A DNA stretch of 64,000 nt, from positions 327,462-391,461 of the forward strand of contig CAVYWA010000012.1 of NCBI GenBank assembly GCA_963772165.1, read 5' to 3'. The position numbers were made by a program, and so were the translations under genes. Source of the stretch: JAGVPT01 sp963772165 (GTDB lineage: Bacteria > Bacteroidota > Ignavibacteria > UBA10030 > UBA8401). Positions 26,331-34,175 of this stretch are shown one piece after another (the first letter of the stretch is position 1; each line of letters starts with the position of its first letter). The notes beneath the pieces are model-generated. The model worked only from the letters and a program-made list of their open reading frames with translations. It ran no database searches and was not told the DNA's origin.

Positions 26331-26412
26331 TTGTCATGCCCGTGAAAGCGGGTCGAAGACTCGTCAACTACCCTTCGGGTCGATAGACCCGTAGGGACTC
26401 GGCGAGAATCCA
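26331..26412. repeat. Dispersed CATGCCCGTGAAAGCGGG element
   Basis: GTCATGCCCGTGAAAGCGGG opens the block and GAGAATCC closes it, with an inner hairpin CGGGTC-GATA-GACCCG. The same opening and closing words occur at 37338-37382 and 42918-42940, so this is a member of a dispersed palindromic family. Confidence 0.65.
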
Positions 26413-26424
26413 AATATTCATTTT

Positions 26425-27693
26425 TTACCGTGGATTGATGAGGTTGGTAACAAGGCGTTCTTTCACAACCAAGTCCTCGTACGTCTCGCGTTCCCGCACA
26501 ACGTAAAAGTCGTTTCCATCGACGATCACTTCCGGGGCGCGGCGCCGCTGATTGTAGTTTGAACTCATTACGAAAGAGTACGCGCCGGCGGACATCACAG
26601 CAAGGATATCGCCTTGTTTACTGTTCTGGATTTCGCGCCCCTGCGCCAAAAAATCTCCGGACTCGCAGACGGGGCCGACGATATCCGCAACAATCGTTTC
26701 GTTTCCTTTTTCCCTGACCGGCTTGATTTCGTGGAATGCCTTGTAGAGGCTCGGCCGCAGGAGATCGTTCATCGCTGCATCGACGACGATAAAATTCTTG
26801 TGCCTGTTTCGCTTGGTGTACAACACTTTCGTTGCGAGTATTCCTGCTTGCGCGGTGAGGAATCTTCCCGGTTCGAAAAGGATTTTGCATCCGACGCCGG
26901 CGAGGATTGGAAGAAGTTCCTTTGCAAGTTCATGGGGCGATGCGCTTGCGCTGCGGTCGTATGAAATTCCGAGGCCGCCGCCGACATCGAAATGGCTGAG
27001 CGCGATGCCCCGGCGTTTCAGTTCTGCGGCAAGCTCTGCCAGTTTTTTGCATGCTTCGATGAACGGCGCCGCGGTTGTGATCTGCGAGCCAATATGCATG
27101 TCGATCCCGGCGATGTGAAGGTTCGGCTGGGATGCCGCGAATTCGAAAGCGTGAACGGCCTGCGATGAGTCGATGCCGAATTTATTTTCGGATAATCCCG
27201 TGGAAATGTACGGGTGCGTCTTTGCGTCGACATCGGGGTTGACGCGGATGCCGACGGGGGCTTTGATGTGCAGTTCGCCCGCAATGGCGTTGATGAGATG
27301 CAGCTCCTGCAGCGATTCCGCTTTGAGCATGATCACAGGATGCTGCAGGACCATGCGGATCTCTTCCTCTGTTTTTCCCACGCCGGTAAAAACGATCCTG
27401 TGCGGGTCAACGCCGGCTTTCAGCGCGCGGTAAAATTCCCCGCCGGAATTACAGTCGATACCGCTCCCCGCGTTATAGAATATCCGGCAAACGTTTAAAT
27501 TGGAATTCGCTTTCAGCGAATAACAGACAAGATGGTCGACTCCTGAGAATGCCGAATCGAATTCGCGGAAGGCATCGACGAAAGATGCTTTGCTGTAAAT
27601 GTATGCAGGCGTCCCGACATCGCGAACAATATCGGCGACCTTCACCCTCTCGCAAAACATTTCTTTATGTTGAAACCTAAAATAGTCCGTCAT
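26425..27693 (-). CDS. lysA: Diaminopimelate decarboxylase
   Basis: Last step of lysine synthesis: PLP-dependent decarboxylation of meso-diaminopimelate. 422 residues, normal. PLP-lysine in CYSLKANSNLNVC (about 58-70); GIDCNSGGEFYRAL; VGIRVNPDVDAKTHPYISTG; HIGSQITTAAPF; the phosphate-binding FDVGGGLGISY; and the substrate-site GPVCESGDFLA. GGAG lies almost against the ATG at 27693, closer than ideal, so an internal start is possible. Third gene after lysC and asd, forming an aspartate-to-lysine unit. Confidence 0.96.
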   Translation of the reverse strand: MTDYFRFQHKEMFCERVKVADIVRDVGTPAYIYSKASFVDAFREFDSAFSGVDHLVCYSLKANSNLNVCRIFYNAGSGIDCNSGGEFYRALKAGVDPHRIVFTGVGKTEEEIRMVLQHPVIMLKAESLQELHLINAIAGELHIKAPVGIRVNPDVDAKTHPYISTGLSENKFGIDSSQAVHAFEFAASQPNLHIAGIDMHIGSQITTAAPFIEACKKLAELAAELKRRGIALSHFDVGGGLGISYDRSASASPHELAKELLPILAGVGCKILFEPGRFLTAQAGILATKVLYTKRNRHKNFIVVDAAMNDLLRPSLYKAFHEIKPVREKGNETIVADIVGPVCESGDFLAQGREIQNSKQGDILAVMSAGAYSFVMSSNYNQRRRAPEVIVDGNDFYVVRERETYEDLVVKERLVTNLINPR

Positions 27694-27752
27694 ACTCCAG
27701 TTTTTGTCGAAGGCTGCTCATAGGCTTGAATACTTTTTAAGAGAGCAATATA

Positions 27753-27841
27753 ACCGCGAAGGACGCAAAGGAATCTCTGGAATTGTCCATTTGCCTAGAA
27801 ATGAAAAAATCTTTCTTTGCGCCTTGGCGTCTTCGCGTGCG
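27753..27841. repeat. Inverted GCGAAGGACGCAAAGG heptad repeat
   Basis: ACCGCGAAGGACGCAAAGG (27753-27771) faces CTTTGCGCCTTGGCGTCTTC (27815-27834) plus a few bases across 43 bases, between asd and lysA. Same family as the arms of the GxxExxY cassette, but here no gene lies inside. Confidence 0.65.
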
Positions 27842-27861
27842 ATATGTTTTCCCCGAAAGGG

Positions 27862-28869
27862 CTAGTCTTGTTTTCCCGCGATCCAGGCTTCCGCAATCTG
27901 GACGGCATTCGTCGCGGCACCCTTTCGAATGTTGTCGGAAACGATCCACATGTTCAAGCCGTTCTTTACCGTATCGTCGCGTCTCAACCGTCCCACAAAC
28001 ACTTCGTCTTTATCGTACGCCCAGATCGGCATCGGGTACTGTTTGTCCTTCGGGTCATCCTGCACGACGACGCCCTGCGCCTTGCGCAAAATCTCTCTCA
28101 CATCCACGAGATCAAACGGCTTTTCGAATTCGACATTCACCGATTCGCTGTGCCCGCCGATGACGGGAACCCTGACGCATGTCGCTGTGACTTTAATCGA
28201 ATCGTCGCCCATGATCTTCTGCGTTTCTTTCATCATCTTGACTTCTTCCTTGGAATACCCGTCGTCGAGAAAATCATCGATGTGCGGAAGGCAGTTGAAC
28301 GAAATCTGGTGAGCGAACTTTTTCGCGATGACCTCTTCCTTGTTCAATTCTTTCATCAGCTGGTCGTAACCTTTTTTCCCGGCGCCGGTCACGGATTGGT
28401 AGGTGGAAACGACGATCCGCTTGATTTTGAACCTGTCGTGCAGCGGCTTGAGTGCCACGACCATCTGTATCGTCGAGCAGTTCGGATTGGCAATGATGCC
28501 GACGTGGTCAAATATTTTCCTGGCGTTGACTTCCGGCACGACAAGAGGAATATCCGGCTCCATACGGAATGCACTGCTGTTGTCGATAACGAGCGTGCCG
28601 TGCATTGCCGCGGTCGGTGCAAATTCCCGGCTCACCGCAGCGCCGGCGGAAAAGAGCGCCAGTTCGATGTTGTTCTGAGAAAGAATTTCGTGCGTCAGTT
28701 CTTCGACGACAACATTGCTTCCCTTGAATTTAATTTTTTGTCCCGCGGAACGGCTTGATGCGAGCGGTATGAGCTTCCCGACAGGGAAATCCCGCTCCTC
28801 CAGCACCTGGATCATTTTTCTTCCGACCATGCCGGTAGCGCCGGCGACAACAACGGTATACAACTTCAT
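27862..28869 (-). CDS. asd: Aspartate-semialdehyde dehydrogenase
   Basis: Reduces aspartyl phosphate to aspartate semialdehyde with NADPH, for lysine, threonine and methionine. 335 residues, normal. NADP-binding VVAGATGMVGRKMIQVLEER at the N-terminus; catalytic Cys in IIANPNCSTIQMVVAL (about 130); YQSVTGAGKKG; and the active-site VPVIGGHSESVNVEF (His about 245). Starts 21 bases after lysC. Confidence 0.97.
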   Translation of the reverse strand: MKLYTVVVAGATGMVGRKMIQVLEERDFPVGKLIPLASSRSAGQKIKFKGSNVVVEELTHEILSQNNIELALFSAGAAVSREFAPTAAMHGTLVIDNSSAFRMEPDIPLVVPEVNARKIFDHVGIIANPNCSTIQMVVALKPLHDRFKIKRIVVSTYQSVTGAGKKGYDQLMKELNKEEVIAKKFAHQISFNCLPHIDDFLDDGYSKEEVKMMKETQKIMGDDSIKVTATCVRVPVIGGHSESVNVEFEKPFDLVDVREILRKAQGVVVQDDPKDKQYPMPIWAYDKDEVFVGRLRRDDTVKNGLNMWIVSDNIRKGAATNAVQIAEAWIAGKQD

Positions 28870-28890
28870 ACGTTCTCATCCTCTCATGGG

Positions 28891-30273
28891 CTATTCGAAA
28901 ATTTCGGTTAAGCGTTTGACGTCTGAAAAGAATTCTTTGTGCAGCCTTTGCACAACCTCATCGACGTGCTCTTCGTCGATGACAAAACTGAGGTTGATCT
29001 CCGACGCTCCCTGGGAGATCATGTTAACGTTGATGTCCGTGATGGAGCTCAGCACTTTCGCGGCAACGCCGGGGCTGTTCTTCAGATGTTCGCCGACAAC
29101 GCAGACGATCGCCTTTCTGTCGCTCACGCTCACGGTAGAAAATGTTTTCAGTTCCTGGAGGATGGGCCCGAGGTTCTCGACGTTGTCGATGGTGGCCGAG
29201 ACGCTGACTTCCGAGGTCGCCACGGTGTGAACGACCGTTTCATATTTGTGGAAGACGTCGAACACGTGCTCAAGAAATCCGTGCGCAAGGAACATTCTCG
29301 TTGACACGATGCTGATGAGCGTGATTCCCTCTTTGTACGCGATCGATTTCACCACGCATTCGTTGTTGACTTTCGGCCGTGCAATGATCAGCGTGCCGGT
29401 CGACTCCGGGCGCCGCGAGTTCAGGACGTGGACGGGAATATCTTTCTTTACTGCCGGCAGGATCGTTTCCGGATGAAGCACACGGGCGCCGAAATAGGCG
29501 AGTTCCGCCGCTTCGTTGAACGACATCACCTTGATTTTCTTGGCGTTGGTGACGATGCTCGGGTCCGATGTCAGGATGCCGTCGACGTCCGTCCAGATCT
29601 GTATGTCTTCAGCGTCGAGAAGCGAACCGACAATTGCCGCGGTGTAATCCGATCCGCCCCGGCCGATCGTTGTCGTAATTCCGGATTGAGTCGATCCGAT
29701 AAATCCCTGCGTAAGAACAACGTAATTGTTCTCAATTTTCGGCCGAACGATCTCCCGCAGCTTCCGCCCGACGACATCGAAGAGCGGCAGCGCTTTGGTA
29801 AACTGGTCGTCCGTCACCATGAACGAACGCGCGTCGACGAGGAACGACCGGAGTTTGCACGCTTCGAAATAATGATGGATAATGAACGACGACATTCGTT
29901 CGCCGAACGAAGCGAATGTGTCGAGCGAACGCGGGGTCAGCTCGCCGAGAATCACAACGCCGTTGACGAGCGCCGCCAGCTCTTCGGCAAACGCCGCAAT
30001 GTGTTTGAAAAGGAATTTCGCAGTGTCGGCGTCGAACAATTCCTTGGCGATATTTTTGTGCCGGCCTTCGATTGCGGCCACGTTTTGCAACGCGTCGTCT
30101 TTTTTTCCCTTCGAAGCGAGGGCCGCCGTTTTCAAAAGCTGGTTCGTCACTCCTGCGCATGCGGAGACGACGACCACCGGCCGCCGCGGAATTTCCTTCC
30201 GGACAATCTCCGTAACATTCTTGACGGCGGCGGCGTCCTCAACCGAGGTGCCGCCGAATTTCATGACAATCAT
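28891..30273 (-). CDS. lysC: Aspartate kinase (monofunctional)
   Basis: Phosphorylates aspartate, the entry to the lysine/threonine/methionine pathway. 460 residues: kinase domain with MIVMKFGGTSVEDAAAVKNV, GERMSSF and TTIGRGGSDYTAAIVG (about 217-232), then two C-terminal ACT domains (about 310-455) that normally bind the feedback amino acid. There is no homoserine dehydrogenase fusion. Head of lysC-asd-lysA, with a hairpin and T-run in its leader. Confidence 0.97.
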   Translation of the reverse strand: MIVMKFGGTSVEDAAAVKNVTEIVRKEIPRRPVVVVSACAGVTNQLLKTAALASKGKKDDALQNVAAIEGRHKNIAKELFDADTAKFLFKHIAAFAEELAALVNGVVILGELTPRSLDTFASFGERMSSFIIHHYFEACKLRSFLVDARSFMVTDDQFTKALPLFDVVGRKLREIVRPKIENNYVVLTQGFIGSTQSGITTTIGRGGSDYTAAIVGSLLDAEDIQIWTDVDGILTSDPSIVTNAKKIKVMSFNEAAELAYFGARVLHPETILPAVKKDIPVHVLNSRRPESTGTLIIARPKVNNECVVKSIAYKEGITLISIVSTRMFLAHGFLEHVFDVFHKYETVVHTVATSEVSVSATIDNVENLGPILQELKTFSTVSVSDRKAIVCVVGEHLKNSPGVAAKVLSSITDINVNMISQGASEINLSFVIDEEHVDEVVQRLHKEFFSDVKRLTEIFE

Positions 30274-30291
30274 AAGGTATCCATGTCCTCA

Positions 30292-30349
30292 AAAAAAACA
30301 AGAAAGCCCGTCGGCGTGCCCTCGCTACTCGGACAATCGTGCCGGCGGG
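30292..30349 (-). terminator. Attenuator-like hairpin before lysC
   Basis: On the minus strand CCCGCCGGC (30341-30349) can pair with GCCGACGGG (30307-30315) apart from one C-A mismatch, followed by CTTTCTTG and a long T-run at 30292-30298. It lies about 20 bases ahead of the lysC start. I found neither a lysine riboswitch core nor a convincing leader peptide. Confidence 0.5.
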
Positions 30350-30410
30350 TTCTCTTTGTGTCTATATGAAGCAAAAAAAACAAAAAAAAGTCAAGTAGCC
30401 GGCGAATAGC

Positions 30411-30524
30411 ATCTCGTTCCCAAACTCTGTTTGGGAACGTTACCCGCGGCAATCTCTTGTTTCACATTGTTGTGACCCTCTTCTTCAGAACAGTGCGTTC
30501 CCAACGGGACGTTGGGAACGAGAT
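30411..30524. mobile_element. 114-base element with 13-base terminal inverted repeats
   Basis: Perfect ends ATCTCGTTCCCAA (30411-30423) and TTGGGAACGAGAT (30512-30524). Each end folds on itself: CGTTCCCAAACTCTGTTTGG plus GAACG at the left, and CGTTCCCAACGGGACGTTGG plus GAACG at the right. It has no coding capacity. Similar GTTCCCAA...TTGGGAAC palindromes are widespread non-coding repeats in bacteria. Confidence 0.65.
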
Positions 30525-30564
30525 AAGAATTGCGACTCTGCGTCTTTGCGTGAGTCATATTTCT

Positions 30565-31467
30565 TTAACCTCTCGGATGATATTTCCTGTGCTCGGCTTT
30601 TACGAATTCCCTGTCAATGTGTGTATAAATTTGTGTCGTTGAAATGTCTGCGTGGCCGAGCATTTCCTGAACGGCGCGAAGGTCGGCGCCCCCTTCGAGG
30701 AGATGCGTTGCAAACGAATGGCGGAAGGTGTGCGGGTGGACTTCTTTCGAAATGCGCGCGAGGCGGGTGTACTCTTTCACGATGTTCCAGACCGCTGCGC
30801 GCGACATCGATCGGCCGCGCCAGTTGAGGAAGACCGCGTTATGTGCGGCATGCGTATCTGCAAGCCTCCCCCTGACTTCCGTCTGGTATTTCTGAATCCA
30901 ATGTAACGCCGGCTTGCCGATCGGGACAAGGCGCTCCTTCGAACCTTTGCCGAAGACCCGAACTACCTCATCGTCAAAAAAAACGTTTGATTGTTTGAGT
31001 TCCGTCAATTCCGACACGCGCATCCCGGTCGCGTACAGGGTCTCTAAAATCGCACGGTCCCTGATCCACAGATTCTTGTCATCCCCCTTTTTTTGTGATG
31101 TTGCGTCGATAATCTTGTTGATCTCGCCCACGCTCAAAACATCCGGAAGGAACTTGCCTCTTTTCGGAAGTTCGATTGTCAGCGTCGGGTCGCTCGTGGT
31201 AACTTTTTCCCCGAGCAGGAATTTATGGAAGCTTTTGACGGCGGAAAGGTTGCGCGCGACGCTCCGGGCCGATAAGCCGAGACGGTGCAGTTCATGAATG
31301 AATGCGGCAACATCGTCGCCGGTTGCGCCGTTCGCCGAAAGAATGCCGCGGGCTTCCAGGAACGCTGCATACCGGGCAATGTCGTGTTGATACGCATCGA
31401 TGGAGTTGGTGGCGAGGCTTTTCTCAAGCTGGAGGAAGCGGAAGAACTTTTCTATGTCGGACTTCAT
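30565..31467 (-). CDS. xerD: Tyrosine recombinase XerD/XerC type
   Basis: Site-specific recombinase that resolves chromosome dimers at dif. 300 residues, normal. N-terminal SAM-like core-binding domain (about 1-90); catalytic residues Arg in ATGMRVSELTEL, Lys in VFGKGSKERLVPIG, HxxR in VHPHTFRHSFATHLLEGGAD, His in EMLGHADISTTQIYTH, and Tyr in that last motif. Starts 5 bases after pgpH, so co-transcribed. XerC versus XerD cannot be decided with certainty; LEGGADLRAVQEMLGH is more XerD-like. Confidence 0.88.
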   Translation of the reverse strand: MKSDIEKFFRFLQLEKSLATNSIDAYQHDIARYAAFLEARGILSANGATGDDVAAFIHELHRLGLSARSVARNLSAVKSFHKFLLGEKVTTSDPTLTIELPKRGKFLPDVLSVGEINKIIDATSQKKGDDKNLWIRDRAILETLYATGMRVSELTELKQSNVFFDDEVVRVFGKGSKERLVPIGKPALHWIQKYQTEVRGRLADTHAAHNAVFLNWRGRSMSRAAVWNIVKEYTRLARISKEVHPHTFRHSFATHLLEGGADLRAVQEMLGHADISTTQIYTHIDREFVKAEHRKYHPRG

Positions 31468-31472
31468 GCGGT

Positions 31473-33860
31473 CTACGCCTTCGAGGACGTACCGGCTGTT
31501 CGACGGCGGCCTTTCGGACGTTTGCTCTCCGGGCTCTCTTTTTTGAGGGGAACAGGATTTTCTTCCTGCAGCCTCGGTACCGGCGGCACCGGCTGTTGTT
31601 CCGGGTACTGCATGCGGGAATGATGAATGCCGGTAAGGATTTTCATGAAACTCACTTTAATGCGCGTGAGGTCGCGAAGCGTCAGGTCGCATTCATCCAG
31701 CTGCCCCTCCATGAAACGAGCTTTGATCAGTTCGTCGATCCGGTCTTCTATCTTTTGCACTGTCGGGTTATCGATGGAGCGCGTCGACGCTTCCACCGCA
31801 TCGGCAAGCATCACGATGCCGGTTTCTCTCGTCTGCGGTTTCGGGCCCGGGTAATGGAATTCCTCTTCATCGACAGTTTCAAAATTATCTTTTTTCTTGA
31901 TTGCCTGTTCGTAAAAAAAACCTATTTGGGTCGTGCCATGGTGCATCGGTATGAAATCGACGACCACTGCGGGCAATCCGAATTCCTGTCCGAGCGTAAT
32001 CCCGTCTTTGATGTGCGCTGCGATCACCCGGGCGCTGTACTTCGGGGTGAGCTTCTCGTGCCTGTTCGCAGTGCCAAGCTGGTTTTCCACGAACATCGAC
32101 GGTTTCGTAATTTTCCCGATATCGTGGTAGTACGCGCCTACGCGTGCCAGTGTCGCGTTTGCGCCGATGGCTTCCGCAGCGGCTTCCGCAAGCGATCCCA
32201 TGTTAATGCTGTGGTTGAACGTCCCCGGAGCTTTTTGCGACAGTTCTTTCAACAGCGGCTGATTGAAATCCGACAACTCAAGCAGAGTCAAATCGGTCGT
32301 GACATGGAAGAAACGTTCGAAGAAAATCAGCAAGCCGTACGTCAGCACCGGTGAGAAAACGGCGTTTGCCGCCGCCATCGTCAATTGATTGAGCACAGAG
32401 GTGAGCGAGTCATACCGCTCCAGCGACATGGCAACGATCGATACAAAATAGCCGAGGAAAATAAATATGATGGAGCGGAATATTTGTGTCCTGTGCTTAA
32501 TATCCCGTACCGTGTACACCGCCAGCGATCCGGCAATGACGGAGAAAAACGCGATCGAGTAATCGTTGCCTCGAATCCCCGCGACGATAAACGCCATCGT
32601 CACCGTGCAGTAGAACGCGACTCTCGAATCGAAGATAATCGACAGGAGCATCGATGCGGCGGGAACGACGATCAACAGTTCGATGGGAGCTTCAGCGTTC
32701 ATGTGGAGGGTGAGGTACGCTAACAGCGCCTCCAACGACACAATAAGGGTGATGAGAAGAATCTTGGAATTGTCGTGAAAAATTCGTTTGCGGAAAAGAT
32801 ACAAATAGATGCCGAATAAGAACGAGATGGCAAAGATTTGGAGAAATTTTCCGAGGAACGTAGTTACTTTGTTGATGTCTGCCCCGCGCTCCGCCTTTGC
32901 TTTTCGGAGCGAGTCGAGCTTCAACTTAACGTCGTCCGTAATGCGCTCGTGCGTGGCGACGATACGTTCGTTCTCCTGAACGATCCCGACGGTCCGCGGG
33001 ACCTCGTCCACCGCAATAGCAATTTCTTTGTCGGTCTGCTCTTTTTGGAAAATTATGTTCGGGGAAAGAAACGAAAGGGCAATTTTTGTCGCAATCGAAA
33101 CGGTATCGTTGTCTCTCTGGTACCCGGAAATGAATGTCTGCTGTACCGTCCGGCCAAGGTCGTCGACGTCGAGAAATTTGCTGATGGGGACTATTTGTTC
33201 GTCGGTCTTCCTTCGAAAAGCAATGCTGATTCCGGTGCCCACCGATTCTTTCCGGATGTTAAGAATTCCCTGGAGATACAGTTCGTTGACAACCAGCAGC
33301 ACGTCGCGGCGCAACCGCCGCAATGAAAATTGATACCGGGGATTACCCGCAAACGCGTCGGCAAAATGGAGCCGCTGGAGCGTTCCCCATTCGTTTTCTG
33401 TGATGCTGAGGGAAATGTTCCGCATGCGGTTGTTTAGAGAAGTCGAGTCGACGGCAAGTTCGCGTTTGCTCGCGTACTTGTTTCGGCGTACCAGCTCCTG
33501 CTGGCGAAGATACGCAGAACGGGCGTCGAGTACGGATTGAAGTTCGGTAAAAAACTTTTCCAGCGAATCAATGTTTTTACGCGAAATTTCGAGGTTCTCT
33601 TCGAAGACCGTATGGACACTTTGAGCGGCAAGTGTTTTCTCGTGCTGGTAATCCCGCTCTTCTTTGTAGATAGGAAACAAAAACGGCGCAATGAGGTCCT
33701 TATCGGTCCAGATCGTTCCGACATGATAGTCGGATTCGATCGATTCTCCGCTCGGGAACATCAACGCAACAACGAAGACAAAAAGGAAAAAAATTCCTCC
33801 TTTCATCATTCTGCTGTCCCGCTCACTTAGCTTCGCTATGTAATCGGCAATTGACTTCAT
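31473..33860 (-). CDS. 7TM-HD cyclic-di-AMP phosphodiesterase (PgpH type)
   Basis: 795 residues. An N-terminal membrane segment (about 21-37), a long extracellular 7TMR-HDED-like domain to about 325, seven membrane helices (about 330-500), and a cytoplasmic HD domain with HSINMGSLAEAAAEAIG and ARVGAYYHDIGKITKP (His-Asp near residue 570). The family includes PgpH, which breaks down cyclic di-AMP. The C-terminal tail is Pro/Lys-rich (about 750-795). Heads a two-gene unit with xerD. The substrate is inferred from the family. Confidence 0.88.
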   Translation of the reverse strand: MKSIADYIAKLSERDSRMMKGGIFFLFVFVVALMFPSGESIESDYHVGTIWTDKDLIAPFLFPIYKEERDYQHEKTLAAQSVHTVFEENLEISRKNIDSLEKFFTELQSVLDARSAYLRQQELVRRNKYASKRELAVDSTSLNNRMRNISLSITENEWGTLQRLHFADAFAGNPRYQFSLRRLRRDVLLVVNELYLQGILNIRKESVGTGISIAFRRKTDEQIVPISKFLDVDDLGRTVQQTFISGYQRDNDTVSIATKIALSFLSPNIIFQKEQTDKEIAIAVDEVPRTVGIVQENERIVATHERITDDVKLKLDSLRKAKAERGADINKVTTFLGKFLQIFAISFLFGIYLYLFRKRIFHDNSKILLITLIVSLEALLAYLTLHMNAEAPIELLIVVPAASMLLSIIFDSRVAFYCTVTMAFIVAGIRGNDYSIAFFSVIAGSLAVYTVRDIKHRTQIFRSIIFIFLGYFVSIVAMSLERYDSLTSVLNQLTMAAANAVFSPVLTYGLLIFFERFFHVTTDLTLLELSDFNQPLLKELSQKAPGTFNHSINMGSLAEAAAEAIGANATLARVGAYYHDIGKITKPSMFVENQLGTANRHEKLTPKYSARVIAAHIKDGITLGQEFGLPAVVVDFIPMHHGTTQIGFFYEQAIKKKDNFETVDEEEFHYPGPKPQTRETGIVMLADAVEASTRSIDNPTVQKIEDRIDELIKARFMEGQLDECDLTLRDLTRIKVSFMKILTGIHHSRMQYPEQQPVPPVPRLQEENPVPLKKESPESKRPKGRRRTAGTSSKA

Positions 33861-34175
33861 CGGTCGCTGGATACGTTCCCGTGAATATGAGAAGAAATTC
33901 GAGGAGATGCAACCGGCAGCCGGTGGCGAATTTTTTATTGAATCAGTCGCGGGATCTATTTACATTGAAAGCAATATTTGCTCGACGACCGGCGTTAATC
34001 GTACAGCTCACGATAGTTTTGCAGGCGAAGGATTTCAACTTGCAAAGACGGTAACTTCGGAACGAAAAAAATCATCGGGGGCATGCGTTACACAATTCAC
34101 TTGCGATCGGCAACTTTCAGTTTCATCCTGCGTAGTATTTCCCATCAACAACTGAAAAGGAGAGAGTTGCATTTC
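33861..34175. other. Divergent spacer between pgpH and the DUF5686 gene
   Basis: About 315 bases with genes leaving in both directions, so promoters for both should be here. I could not pick out a convincing box pair on either strand. AAGGAGAG near 34157 is the ribosome site of the next gene. Confidence 0.4.

Noticed and set aside
30565..31467. XerD-like gene as a phage or integron integrase
   Set aside because: Length, motifs and its coupling to pgpH fit a housekeeping Xer recombinase; no phage genes or att sites are nearby.
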